Origin: Hemerocallis citrina
Taxonomy: Eukaryota; Streptophyta; Magnoliopsida; Asparagales; Asphodelaceae
Direction: 5' to 3'
Assembly (NCBI GenBank): GCA_017893485.1
Contig: CM030363.1
Coordinates: forward strand, 83,058,230 to 83,122,229
DNA length: 64,000 nt
This document shows, piece after piece, positions 11,805 through 22,317 of this stretch (position 1 is the stretch's first letter; each line of letters begins with the position of its first letter). The notes under the pieces are model-generated. The model was not told where the DNA came from, ran no database searches, and saw only the letters and a list, made by a program, of their open reading frames with translations. Made by a program: the position numbers and the translations under genes.

Positions 11805-12279
11805 TGCAACGTCCCACCCCAATACTCAGACAATTTATTAATTATTAGTATTATTTGTAGTATAACTTCCCACCACATGCTGCCTCTCAAAAGGTGGTTA
11901 ACCAATTAGGTGACTCTTGATCATAGGCAATTATATTTATTATTTATTAATTCTTGTTAACTCCCAATGTGGGATCAAATTCACCCACATCCCGCTCTCT
12001 CTCTCCTCACGTGTACATGCAAACAGAAGCCCCTCGATGGGCCCCTCGCCAACACATCAGCACGCGGGAGCAGCAGAGCTCTCCTCTTCTTCCCTGGCCC
12101 CACACCCACGTGGACAGCACCCATGTGCTACAAAAAAAGCCAACAAGCCTTCCATCTCATCTCATACATATATTTGCATGTAATTCCATGCATCCAACCC
12201 ATCGAACTTCTACAGGCCAACACTCTAATTCCATATATATATTATTATATTATATCTCTCGAAATTACGGGGTGTTACA
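11805..12279 (-). repeat. TRIM J LTR (5' LTR in element orientation)
   Basis: Begins TGCAACGTCCCACC (plus strand) and ends GGGGTGTTACA. The outer terminus, read inward, is TGTAACACCCCG, strikingly like the termini of A-E. Confidence 0.9.
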
Positions 12280-12284
12280 TCCAA

Positions 12285-12790
12285 AGTAAAGATGAAAGCT
12301 GAATTAGCAAACGACAAGTGAGCATATGAAAGACAACTATATGAAGGATGTGCAATAGAGCAGTTCTCTTTACGTATAGCAGTGGGAAGATCGAGATCAT
12401 AAGGTTAATCAGTTGGGGTAACAGTAGGTGTGGGTTCAATGGATGTAACAAGGGGGTAGTTGTAGGCTCAACAATAGAATCTAAAGTAGGCTTAGAAAAG
12501 CTTATTTCAGTGTCTAGAGAAGAGGAAACAATAGGCACAGTAGTGTGAACTGAGTTAGAAGCAGTGTTCTTATGTCGTTGGAACACTTAAGTGATTGCAA
12601 ACATTGTGGGCATTGGTGAAGACCGTTGTTTCACAGAATCAGAAGAAGTAAAGACCAAAAGATCATGGTAGGTAAAGAATTCAGTATCACTCTTATCGGA
12701 TGGAGGTGGAGTCAGACAAAATGAAATGGTAGAGAAATAAGATTAAGACTCGAGAAAGGTGACATCAACAGAAATAAAGCAATGACACAA
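12285..12790 (-). pseudogene. copia K integrase to reverse transcriptase linker
   Basis: Ser/Thr/Pro-rich minus-strand sequence (for example SSSLDTEISFSKPTLDS) between the copia integrase and RVT_2, as expected for this variable linker. At its left end it reads into the conserved pre-RVT_2 part (KRTALLHILH region, one frame disturbed). It continues as 10906-11018 beyond TRIM J. Confidence 0.7.
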
Positions 12791-13440
12791 CTATGAACTA
12801 TAATATTTATAACCTTTCTAGAAAAGCGAATACCCTAAAAAAATACACCGAATAGAACGAGAATCTAGCTTAGAGTAATCAAGACTGTGATCATGAACAA
12901 AACTAACGAGGCAACATTTTTTGGGAGGCAGTGGAAACGGATCAGTAGATAGAAATAATATGGATGAGGGCATGCAGTTAATAAGATGACATGCAGTAAG
13001 GACCGCACCCCCCAAGAAACTTTGAGGAACCTGTCTATGACGATGCATGGTCCTTGTAATCTTCAACAAGTGACGGTTCTTACGCTCCGCAACAATATTT
13101 TGCTGAGGGGTGTAAGGACAAAAAGATTCATGAAGAATACCACAAGATGATATAAAACTAGTGAACTTAGAAGTAAAATACTATTTGGCATTATTACTAC
13201 GCAAAATTTAAATGGAAACATCAAATTGGGTTCTTACCTCCGTGCAGAATGATTTAAAGATAGAGAAAACTTCATACCGATATTTCATTAAATATAACCA
13301 AGTATCTCGAGAGTAGTCATCAACAAAGTTAACAAAATATCTAAAACCACTAAACTGAGACTCACATGAAAAGGTCCCAAACATCAGAATGAACTAAGTT
13401 GAAAGTCGACTCGATCGTTTATTAATCCTAGGAGGGTAAG
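12791..13440 (-). pseudogene. copia K integrase core
   Basis: Minus-strand pieces include SDVWGPF, then LRSDNAKEYTSKFTSF (second catalytic Asp), CGILHESFCPYTPQQNG and VAERKNRHLL (catalytic Glu), all in copia order, then the GAVLTACHLINCMPS and SIRCIFLGYS motifs at 12818-13069. Frameshifts and stops occur between these motifs. The enzyme would have joined element cDNA to host DNA. Confidence 0.88.
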
Positions 13441-13980
13441 GCGCACGCAAGTATTTACCTAATTAGCATAACTTACAAGATAACTCTCCAAGAGAATATA
13501 ATTCTGGTCTCATCTTCTTCAAACTTTGTAAGGATAGATGTCCCAACTGGCAATGTATATGCAAAGGCGTACAACCACTCAAACATGCAAATGAGGTAGA
13601 AATTAAGCTGATAGAGACCACCAGACATGCGGCTTCTGCCAATTGTTTTTCTCATTCCAAGCTCCTAAAACACACAGTGATCAGGATAAAAGGTAATAGT
13701 AATTTTGCTAACAAATATCAAGCTATATGAAAATTTTGGCATATAAAGAACAAAATGACAACAAAATTTACATCCCCCCCAACTGGGGAGGTAGAACAAT
13801 CGACGAGCCTGACGGGGAATGGAAAGACCTACTAACAAAGGAAAATATACCTTGATTACCAGTCATATGAATAGAAGCACCTGAATCTATTACACATAAT
13901 ATCGGAGATAAAGTGGTTAAGAATGTGATAACTGACCTTGCTGATGTGACAGAAGAAGATCGCTACCGGGAAGCACGATA
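13441..13980 (-). pseudogene. copia K pre-integrase zinc region and protease
   Basis: Near 13470-13560 one minus frame reads LGHLSLQSLKKM, the copia GAG_pre-integrase motif (lwHrRLGHps). At about 13855-13908 the sequence reads CVIDSGASIHMTGN, the aspartic protease active site of copia elements (D-S-G-A). The order protease then integrase then reverse transcriptase is diagnostic of Ty1/copia. Frame breaks separate the motifs. Confidence 0.85.
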
Positions 13981-14764
13981 ATACTGGAGAAACTGAATCT
14001 TTTCCTTATTTAACAAGACGGTAATTGATCCGGGGGCAGTGCTGTGAATGTATGTTATGTCCCTTCCTATTCTCAAGAGGATCATGTCTGAATCCTCAGA
14101 AATGAAGAGAAATGTTCAGAATCGACGTCAAGGAGAATTAGTCGAATTCCCAAAAAACTAATGATGTCAGCAAATAGGAAAGATGTTGTCAATAGTCAAC
14201 TGGATCTAGTTGACTGGTCAGCGGATCTGATCTAGGCAACAACAGCAGCAGAGGCAAGTGCTGGTCGAGGCTAGATTGGATTGGGTTGGAGCACCAGGTC
14301 GGATCGAAATAAGATCGGGTTGCCTACACTAACAGATCCAAGCAATGACAACAGTAGCTGGTCGGATTGGATCGGATTGGGATCGGATAGCCACTACAGT
14401 TGGTGGGATCTGGTGCGTCGAGTCAGATTGAGGCGCACCGGGTTGGGTCTGGTTCGGATTTGGATCTGGTCTCGATTTCGATCCGGATTTGGATCTGGTC
14501 TATTGAAATGAACCCAGAAAAAGAAGATGATGATGATTGGGATGTTTGGCTGCATGGGTTTGGAAAGGAGATGGGTCGTCGGGTTTGGAGGTTAGTGCCG
14601 GTGATGGAGATGGTGATGGGTTGGCATGAAGACAGTGGTGATGGAGGGTTTCAATGAGGTTGATAGGGATAGGGATGATGCAGTGATAGAGGAGATGGGA
14701 TGGGAGGTGCTGGGTCACATGGCTAGGTCGCGGGTGCAATTGACGATGGCGGCTGACTAGGGTT
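13981..14764 (-). pseudogene. copia K gag-side remnant and leader
   Basis: Close to the protease a minus frame reads LLNKEKIQFLQYY, similar to the stretch that precedes many copia proteases. The remainder is low complexity: GGATCGGAT-type repeats at 14280-14510 and a His/Pro-rich minus ORF at 14500-14760. No zinc knuckle or clear gag core is visible, so most of gag appears deleted or overwritten. An imperfect palindrome AGTCAACTGGATCTAGTTGACT lies at about 14195. Confidence 0.5.
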
Positions 14765-14779
14765 GGGGTTCTGATACCA
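14765..14779 (-). promoter_or_regulatory. copia K primer-binding site
   Basis: Minus strand TGGTATCAGAACCCC directly next to the LTR start at 14780; the first ten bases match the iMet tRNA complement used by copia elements. Confidence 0.8.
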
Positions 14780-14882
14780 TGAATTTTTTTGTTATTTCCT
14801 ATTCTATTAAGTAGATAGAATGATCTCTTATATAGGTAGGCATAGACAAACACGTGCTTTACTTGGAATATGACAAACTAGT
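14780..14882 (-). repeat. copia K 5' LTR, proximal part
   Basis: Begins TGAATTTTTTTG (plus strand), that is, ends in CA on the element strand beside the primer site. A TATA box (minus CCTATATAAGAG, 14824-14835) lies ~45 bp from that end. Element G interrupts it at 14883; the remainder should resume at 21305, but its distal end was not identified. Confidence 0.75.
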
Positions 14883-15462
14883 TGTTGCTGCCAATTTTGG
14901 TGTGGGAGCAAACAGATGAATTTGTAGATTCTTGGAGAAACGAATAAAGCAAACCTGTTGACTTTTATCGGCATTTGACTAATTTCTTGCCGCTGCCGTT
15001 GACCTGCAAAAAAGTTCGATACACTGGGATGGATCCCGGCGACGAACCCTCCGACGTTCTTGTCAGTAATCAAGAAGATTATGAAAGAGCTTTATGTAGA
15101 AAAAGATTGATTATCTTGTAACGGTGGGGGGAGAGGGGTATTTATAGTCGCCTTAGGGATCCATTTCGAGATAAGGACAAATCTCTACTTCCCGGTGTAG
15201 ATGGATAAGATCTAGAGTTTAAATCGTTTCATAGAGATAACTATGAATTTGAATTACTCATTATCCACCTGGGTTGGCTTGTAATAGGTTGCTACCCATA
15301 TCCAGTAAGACAGATCCGTTTATGGGTTATTGGACTTTGAAGAAAGACCCAGTTCCCATTTTAGACCCATTTGTAGGTGAAATTACAGTTTTACCCTTGA
15401 GAGCTTTAAGATTCGTGCCCGATTATAACGATCCTAATTTGGTTCTACTTTTAGCAATATCA
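14883..15462 (-). repeat. element G left (3') LTR
   Basis: TGTTGCTGCCAATTTTGG to AGCAATATCA. TATA box on the minus strand (GGCGACTATAAATACCCC) at 15134-15151. Similar along its full length to 20721-21299 with many point changes. Confidence 0.92.
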
Positions 15463-16819
15463 CAAGCCCCCCATTCCTGGAGACTGAGTTTTACAGTCTT
15501 TAAGGAGTAGTTTTGTCCGTTTCAATGGCTATAGAATTTATCGGAGTTCTCAAGCAAGTTTGGATCTTGCTCGAGGTATAACGGTGTCAATTTGAGTTTG
15601 TAAAATACCCAAAATTATCATTGAATTTTCTGGATTTTTTTCCAGATTTTTCTGAATTTTTTCCATTTTTAATCATTTTTTGAATTTTATTCAATTTCCG
15701 AATTTAAATAATTAATTATCGAAAATTTTAATTAATTATTCTAATTTAATAAATTATTATTTTTCGAGTTTTCAAATTATTTTCCGAATTAATAATTATT
15801 TTTAGAATTTTAAATTAATTTTTTCGATTTTTAATTAATTTTTTTGGATTTTTTAAATAATTAATTCAAATAAATAAATTAATTAATTAATTAAATATTA
15901 CTTGTACACGTGGCGCAATCCTGTGCGTTGATCGTGATCAGAGGGCGCACATCTCAAAGCGGTGCATTTTTCTCTAATGTGAAGGTCAGTACCTCGGTAG
16001 CTCCGTTGCTGACCCACCAGATGCTGCCACGTGGACCTTTTTTTTCACTCCCGCCTTCTCCCTTCTTCTACTTCTCTCCTTCCTTCGCATTTCTCTGAGT
16101 GTTGCTGGTCCTCGAAGAATGGGGGCTCGTCAAAGGTGTGGCTCGGTGAGGAATGGAGGAGTAGAGGAGTGGAGCTCGACAGCGGAGCTTGGCGACGTGG
16201 GGAATTGGGTTCGAGCTCGGCGGGGAGCAGCTCAACAAGGAGGAAGCACGACGAAGAAGTCGGAGCTCAATGGGCTCTCGACGAGAGGAGATCGTGATGG
16301 GGGAGAGCTTCGACATTGGCATTGACGAAAGGAAGCTCAGAGTTGGGTTCGGCGCTCAGCTGCGAAGGAGATCGGCCATGGTGGAGCTCTATCGCGAGAT
16401 CGAGCAGACGAGGGAAAGTTGAAAAGCTCGACAGTGATGGAGAGGCGGTGGCTCGTCAAGGAGCTCAGTAATGGAAAGTGCTCGGCATGACGTTGGGGGA
16501 ACTCAGTGAGGAGGTGGTAGTGGAGCTCTTTTCCATGGCGATGCTCGACGAGGTTGGCGAGCACAGCGAGGAGCTTGGCAAGAAGGGATTTGGAGTTGAA
16601 GGAATCGGAGCTTGGTTGCAGAGGTCGGTGAGGGTGACGGAGGGGTTTGGCGGGGAGCTTGGAGAGGAGCTTCGACGGAGCTCAGAGAGGAGATGGGGTC
16701 TGTTTTTGGCACTCAAACTCAGAAGGAGAAGAGGAAGAAGGGGAGTTGTAGGTTCGGGTATCTAACAGGTCCGAACCCGGCCCGTTAACCTTTCAACTCT
16801 TTTTTTTTTTTGTTGTGGT
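15463..16819 (-). other. element G 3' non-coding region
   Basis: Polypurine tract at 15463-15478 (read on minus), then very A/T-rich DNA (15600-15900) and a GAGCTCG-rich stretch (16110-16765) with open but low-complexity frames on both strands. The part at 15905-16030 resembles H at 37050-37180 (ACGTGGCGC..ATC, GTCAGTACCTCGGTAGCTC). No protein motif recognised; the open frames look compositional. Confidence 0.55.
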
Positions 16820-17340
16820 TTGGCGAATTTGATCCGTTGATCGTGATCGAACACAAATTTTGAGGCAGAGTTTTTTCCCCAATTTGCAGCTCGGTAGCTC
16901 GGTAGCTCGGATCATAATTCTAAGCTAGGAGGCACGATCTGGACCTCTTGATGAAGATCTGGCACGAATCGAGAGGTGATTGTTTTTGCCATTTCGCAGC
17001 TCGGTAGCTCGGTAACTCGGATCATAATTCTGAGCTACATGGCACGATCTGAGCCGCTTGATGAAGATCTGCGCGAATCCTGAGGCAATAGTTTTCGCCA
17101 ATTCACAGCTCGGTGGCTCGGTAGCTCGGATTACCGTTTCGAGCTACGTGGCATGATCTGAACCCTTGATGAAGATCTGGCACGAATCGTAAGGCGGTAG
17201 TTTTTTCCCAATTTGCAGCTCGGTAGCTCGAATTTCAGATCCGAGCTATGGGGCGAGATCAGAGCCGTCGATGAGGATCAAGCGCAAATTTTGAGGCGAT
17301 GATTTTCCCATTTTCACGCTCGGCACCGCTGTGTTGTGAC
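16820..17340. repeat. element G tandem repeat 1 (~110 bp x 4)
   Basis: Units anchored on CAGCTCGGTAGCTCGG at 16887, 16997, 17105 and 17216, each followed by ATCATAATTCTGAGCTA, a GGCACGATCTG block and GATGAAGATCTG. The same wording (GAGCTACGTGGCACGATC) recurs in the H array. Confidence 0.85.
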
Positions 17341-17479
17341 CCACTTTTCCCGGTGCTACAAAGTTCCGATCGGGGCATGTCACCCTTTGTGTTGAAGATG
17401 ACCTGAAGATCTACAATTTCTCTTTGGAGGTCAATCAAAGAATCACCCGTATTTAGGGTCAAAATAGGCCCGCAATGTC

Positions 17480-18369
17480 CTCATTTATATCAAGTTGAGA
17501 GGAGCTTCAGTCTTCGGCATCCTCGAAGAGGAGCTCCACTCCTATGGGCTAAGAATATGAGCTAGGATGATCCCGTAAAACGAAGATCCGTTCTTGGAGG
17601 CAGGTGCGAGGAGCAACTCTAGGGGAGAGTTTTAGCTCCGAACTTGCTGAGGAGAAGGCTACTCTGGAGGCGAGCAGAGCAAAGGGCTTCACCAGGCACT
17701 AGGAGAGAGCTGTTTAGGAGACAAGTTTAAGGTGCAACTAAGGGAGAGTTAAGCTCCGAACTCGTTGAGAAGAGGTCCTCTCTAGAGGCGAGTAGAGCGA
17801 AAAGCATCACCAGGCTCTAGGAGAGAGCCGTTCGGGAGACAAGTTTGAGGAGGAACTCTATGGGAGAGTTGTGCTCCGAACTCATTGATAAGAGGTTCAC
17901 TCTGGAGACGAGCGGTGCGAAGAGCTTCACCAGGCTCTAGGAGAGAGCCGTTTGAGAGACAAGTTTGAGGAGCAACTCTAGGAGAGAGTTGAGCTCCGAA
18001 CTCATTGAGAAGAGATCCTCTCTAGAGGCGAGTGGAGCAAAGAGCATCACCAAGCTCTAGGAGAGAGCCGTTCGGGAGAAAAGTTTGAGGAGGGACTCTA
18101 GAGGAGAGTTCTGCTCCGAACTCGTTGAGAATAGGTCTGCTCTGGAGATGAGTGGGGAGAAGAGCTTCACCAGGCTCTAGGGAGAGAGCCGTTTGGGAGA
18201 CAAGTTTGAGGAGAAACTTTAGGGGAGAGTTGTGCTCCGAACTCATTGAGAAGAGGTACGCTCTGGAGACGAGCGGACCGAAGAGCTTCACCAGGCTATA
18301 GGAGAGAGCTGTTTGGGAGACAAGTTTGAGGAGCAACTCTAGGGAAGAGTTGTGCTCCGTACTTGTTGC
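17480..18369. repeat. element G tandem repeat 2 (120-bp period)
   Basis: About seven units with CTCCGAACTC, GAGAAGAGGT, AGAGCTTCACCAGGCTC and TAGGAGAGAGCCGTT in each. Anchors at 17762, 17882, 18002, 18122 and 18243 give a near-constant 120-bp period. Unit ends differ by point changes. Confidence 0.9.
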
Positions 18370-18670
18370 TTAAGAGAGTATCAACAGTTGTAGGAGCAAT
18401 TCCGAATGGTGAGCGACTTCGTACTCCCTCGTTCGCAAGTAGCTAAAGCTGCATCGAACCAAGTGTTGGACTCCAAACTTGTTGTTTAAGGGGGTCAACG
18501 AGTTATAGGAGCAATTCCGAATGGTGAGCTGCTCCGCACTTGCTCAATTGCAAGTAGCTAAAGCGGCATCGAACCAAGTGTTGGACTCTATACTCGTTTT
18601 TTTAGCTTAGTAAGTTGTAGGAGCAGCCCTGTAGGACAAGCTGGACTCCGAACTCACCATTTAACGAGTC
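18370..18670. repeat. element G tandem repeat 3 (~115 bp, 2.5 units)
   Basis: Units carry GTTGTAGGAGCAATTCCGAA and AAGTGTTGGACTCC, anchored at 18387, 18502 and about 18613. They are homologous to the 117-bp array of H at 46030-46570, which sits at the equivalent place. Confidence 0.85.
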
Positions 18671-18865
18671 GTAGATGTGACTCAGAGAGGTAGAAATGAA
18701 GCAAGTGCAATAATAGAAAAAAGCTAAGTTTTATTGAGATAAACTAAGTGGCCGCTTTAATGGGGTGAGCCATTATTACATACTTTTGGTCGGGTTACAA
18801 GCATCGGCCTTATTGAAAACTGAAATCCTGCTTCTACGATAGGGTGAAGGCCTATTAGGAGGAGT
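18671..18865. other. gag to repeat junction in G
   Basis: Contains TTTTATTGAGA and GCCATTATTACATA, matching the 3' flank of the H integrase gene at 46630-46690. This places the pol deletion of G between gag and this point. Confidence 0.6.
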
Positions 18866-20650
18866 TTAGTTCTCCCCCCATTGGACCTCCATGGATAAGG
18901 TGGAGGACGGCCCCAGGTTCGGAATCTTGGAACTTGGCGGACCTTTCTGTTCGCTTGTAGGCTGCGCGGGGTGGATGATTGGACCCGTCTTTTCGGACAA
19001 ACTTGGCCAGGAGTCCCCGTTGTATGAGTTCTTTAATCTCCTCTTTAAAAGCCCGACAATCATCTGTGTCGTGGCCGTGGTCCTTATGAAAGTGGCATCA
19101 CTTATCCCTGTTTCTTTTCTTGCCAGGGGTATTCATTCTAGGGGGAGCGCGGAGTAGCCCTTCCTTGTCCACTTTCATAAGAACTGCTGATATACTAGCA
19201 TTGAGAAGGGGTGAACTTCTCAAAACGAGGAGCTGGGCGGCATTGGCCATTGTCGTCCCTCTGGAATTTCTGGGACCCTTCTTCGCTCGTATTCTTCTGT
19301 TTGTTCCTGGAAGATGGTTCCTCAAGACTGGAGGGGTTAAGAGCCTCTTCCACTCGGATGTACTTCTCACTCCTAAGCAGGAGTGCTGAGAAGTCCCGAG
19401 GAGGCTTCTTGGAAAGGGACGCCTTGAGGTCGGCGTTAGTGACGTTGTGCCTGAATGCCACCGATGCTACTAATTGGTTGAGCGAGGCAATAGACCGTGC
19501 TTCGACAGTGAAGTGCCGAACGTAATCTCTTAGGCATTCACCATTTCTTTGACTAAGGGTCACCAAAGATCCACTTGTTTTCTCGGCCTGACGGCTACTC
19601 ACGAAATGAGTAAGGAAGAGCCCTTCGAACTGATCGAAGGAGAATATGGAGGCCGGGGCGAGTCGAGAGTACCATTCTCTCGCAGGCTCCTTCAGCATGG
19701 CAGGGAAGGTTTTGCAAAGAAGCGCATCCGAAGCCTGGTGGATCATCATGAGAGTTTTAAAAGCTCTCGATGTTGTCGGCGGGGTCCGACTCCCCGATGA
19801 ATGACTCAAAGTTAGGGGGCTTGAAGTTTTCCAGGACCGGGGCTTCCATGATGGCCCAGGAGAACGGAGGCCTGCTCGGGCGGAAATTCCTAGCCCGTTG
19901 TTCCTCTTCTTTGTCAAGTCGGCCAAGGCACCTCTCCATCTCGTGGAGACGGCGGTAGACCGAGTCTTCCCCTCGGTCATATCTTGCCGAGCCCCGAGAC
20001 TCTTTCTCATGCGAAAGGGGACTGGGAGTGCGGGGGTGATGGCTTGGGACAGGTTGAGGACTAGGTGCCCATTTCTCGTGGTTGGGAGCGATGTTGAGGG
20101 CCCGCAGAACGGCTTCTTGAAAATCCTGGAACTCCGCCCTTGTAACTGGTGTCCCTCTAGCTTGGCGGTCCCTATGTGTGGCTCGGCTTACTAGATTATG
20201 ACTTCTCCGCCGATGACGTTGAGAGGACTCTCTTCGCCTTCTCATGGGAGGGGATCTTCTGGTCCTTGGTCTACGGGGAGTCCGGACTCTAGAGACCCTT
20301 GGGTGCTCAGGTTGATGGACTCCCTCAAGGGCTCACCATCTATTCAGGCGAGTTTGGAGGCCGACCCCCTGTTGGCAGTTGACAATCACTTGACGGAGAT
20401 CCTGCTCGGGAGGACTTTGAGAAGCCATAGAGTCAACTGAAGGATTGGGGACCGCGACATGGTCATGAAGAGGATGTTGCTTTGGACGACTCCGACGAGA
20501 GCCCCCTTGGGCAGCCCCCTGAGACCTTGGAGGGGCCTGTTGAGGAGGAGGCTGTTGAGGATGAAGATTTTGAACTGGAGGAGGAGGAGGAGGAAGAGGA
20601 GTGGCTCCTCGGCTGGAAACCGCTGCCTTCCCCTTCTCTTTCGGATGCAT
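18866..20650 (-). pseudogene. element G gag polyprotein
   Basis: Structural gag of Tat type, broken by frameshifts into overlapping frames. In order from the minus-strand start: a Pro/Gln-rich N-terminus (20333-20650), an Arg-rich part with VTRAEFQDFQEAVLRAL (19757-20245), the conserved gag core (19195-19850: [50 protein letters not shown]) and a zinc-knuckle-like CHFHKDHGHDTDDC stretch (about 19050-19090), ending near 18866. The core is the retrotransposon gag domain that forms the particle. It is the only protein domain in G. At least three frame shifts make it non-functional as it stands. Confidence 0.88.
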
Positions 20651-20704
20651 AGTTTGAGACCACTTCCGCTGATGAAGTAAGGTTGGATTGCTTTTTCGTT
20701 TCCC

Positions 20705-20720
20705 ACAGACTGCGTCAATC
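20705..20720 (-). promoter_or_regulatory. element G degenerate primer-binding site
   Basis: Minus strand GATTGACGCAGTCTGTGGGA next to the LTR. The same position in H reads TGGCGCCGTCTGTGGGAA, so the G site has decayed by point changes. Confidence 0.65.
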
Positions 20721-21299
20721 TGTTGATGCTAATTTTGGTGTGGGAGCAAACAGATGAATTTTTGGATTCTTGGAGAAACGAATAAAGCAAACATGTTGAC
20801 TTTTATCGGCATTTGACTGATTTCTTACCGCTGCCGTTGACCTGCAAAAAAGTTCGATACACTGGGATGGATCCCGGCAATGAACCCTCCAACACTCTTG
20901 TCAATAATCAAGAAGATTATGAAAGAGATTTATGTAGAAAAGGATTGATTACATTGTAACGGTGGGGGAGAGGGGTATTTATAGTCGCCTTAGGGATACG
21001 TTTCGAGATAAGGACAAATCTCTACTTCCTGGTGTGGATGGATAAGATCTAGAGTTTAAACCGTTTCATAGAGATAACTGTGAATTTGAATTACTCTTTA
21101 TCCACCAGGGTTGGTTTGTAACGGGTTGCTATCCATACCCAGTAGGACAGATCTGTTTATGGGTTATTAGGCTTTGAAGAAAGACCCAGTTCCCATTTCA
21201 GACCCATTTGTAGGTGAAATTACCGTTTTACCTCTGAGAGCTTTAAGATTCGTGCCCGATTTGAACGATCCCGATTTGGTTCTATTTGTAGCCATATCA
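20721..21299 (-). repeat. element G right (5') LTR
   Basis: TGTTGATGCTAATTTTGG to AGCCATATCA; TATA box on minus near 20976-20990. Pairs with 14883-15462. Confidence 0.92.
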
Positions 21300-22317
21300 C
21301 TAGTATAACTACATTTCTAATAAAAACCGTTCTTCCTTCTACTACTTTTCCAACCATACTATATAACCCTCTAACCAGTACTAGATTAATTCTATGTTAA
21401 ATCCCAATATCTACCTCAAAATGACGAACTTTACCATCGAAACATTGCATCGAATTAATCACTCATTGTAAATTCCAATTTAGGTCTCTTCCTACAACTC
21501 TAGTTCTCAAAACTTCAGATAATGTAAAAGAAGCACATACCTAGGTTCCATTTTTTATTTGATTAAGGTAGGCTTAATATGAATTCTTAAGAGAAAACTC
21601 AAAATAAAAGAAGATTTACAGTGATCATATACAATAAGCATAATATTCTCGATCCTCTAATTCCAGGCCTCACTTAATAACCCTAACATAAAAAGATAGA
21701 AATAATTAAATTGAGAAAAAAGGGGTGAACAAATTAAATCAGGAAAACGAGATTAGTGAATAGTGATGAGCTTGCCACACGTAATTTTTACACTTTGAAA
21801 TATGGAAGAACCCTAATTTACAAATTTGTGCTTTTGTTTTTGGAGTTCCTCTATGGTGCAAATCATTAACTAACCATAACTATATTTAGACAGCCCCTTA
21901 AAAATATGATTTAGTTTAAACCACACTTAGAGTATACCACACTTTCCGTAATATACGACCCACCTCTGGCTCCCACGATGTTTCAATTTTTTTTTAATTT
22001 TTTAATTTTTTTATTTTGGGGGGAGGGGGGGGGGGGGGGGGGGGGGGGATGTGATATCCTATGAAATAGAATACTTGCCATTAGATATTCTCAAATACCA
22101 TGCTTAAACTATATTTATTTTTTCTTCTTATTATCTCTCATCTTATCTTCTTCCTCTCTTCACTCTATTACAGCACCAACGTTTTCCTCCATTTTGTACC
22201 CAATTCGTACCGAAAACAACCATTTCTTCTACTTGTGTTCTATATATATGTGTGTGTTCTACCGTGACAAATCACTAGGGACTTTAGACACCACCAGCCA
22301 GACGGTCGCCAATGCAG
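21300..22317. other. A/T-rich non-coding DNA
   Basis: Includes the target duplication of G (21300-21304) and presumably the rest of the copia K LTR, whose end I could not place. No coding signal. A long G tract lies at 22018-22048. Confidence 0.5.
22018..22048 (+). repeat. poly-G tract
   Basis: 31 bases, all G except A at 22024, following a T-rich run from about 21986. Such a tract could form a G-quadruplex; its length may be a sequencing estimate. Confidence 0.75.

Larger units (their letters stand above)
11019..12279 (-). mobile_element. TRIM retrotransposon J (complete, 1,261 bp)
   Basis: A terminal-repeat retrotransposon in miniature. LTRs at 11019-11496 (478 bp) and 11805-12279 (475 bp) flank only 308 bp. 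The exact 5-bp duplication TCCAA lies at 11014-11018 and 12280-12284. The primer site, read on the minus strand as TGGTATCAGAGC (11790-11801), matches the 3' end of initiator tRNA-Met, and a polypurine tract (minus-strand AAAGGGGGGT, 11501-11510) abuts the left LTR, so the element points left. There is no coding capacity, as expected of TRIMs; it relies on enzymes from another element. Parts of the short interior are themselves duplicated (GAGTACCCTGATTCA twice). No 5S-like block, the Cassandra hallmark, was seen. Confidence 0.92.
3746..14882 (-). mobile_element. Ty1/copia retrotransposon K, degenerate and disrupted by nested insertions
   Basis: A minus-strand copia element whose parts occur in copia order from right to left: LTR piece (14780-14882), tRNA-iMet-like primer site (14765-14779), gag-side sequence, protease, pre-integrase zinc region, integrase, then reverse transcriptase. 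The reverse transcriptase is cut by TRIM J (11019-12279) and by element A (4396-10905). Its 5' LTR is cut by G at 14883 and must continue beyond 21304. RNase H and the left LTR are missing; sequence stops at 3746. All coding parts carry frameshifts and stops. It is the oldest layer of this region because three other insertions lie within it. Confidence 0.88.
14883..21299 (-). mobile_element. G: non-autonomous, gag-only Tat-like Ty3/gypsy element (6,417 bp)
   Basis: LTRs at 14883-15462 (580 bp) and 20721-21299 (579 bp), flanked by exact CTAGT (14878-14882 and 21300-21304). Minus orientation: primer-site position at 20705-20720, gag at 18866-20650, then tandem repeats and non-coding DNA to the polypurine tract beside the left LTR (minus GGAATGGGGGGCTTG). 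There is no protease, reverse transcriptase, RNase H or integrase. Its LTR shares with H the blocks GGTGTGG..GCAAACAGAT, GATCCCGGCGAC and TATTTATAGTCGCC, and its gag and 3' repeats are related to H, so it looks like a deletion derivative that used H-type enzymes. Confidence 0.9.

Noticed and set aside
11019..12279. TRIM J as a Cassandra element with 5S rRNA in the LTR
   Set aside because: No 5S-like promoter or sequence was seen in either LTR.
16031..16765. Multiple overlapping open frames in the GAGCTCG-rich part of G
   Set aside because: All six frames are partly open because of low-complexity, G/C-rich composition; no motif was found.
17480..18369. 120-bp repeats as a CRISPR-like array
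   Set aside because: Units are contiguous tandem repeats without constant-repeat/variable-spacer structure, and the DNA is plant nuclear.
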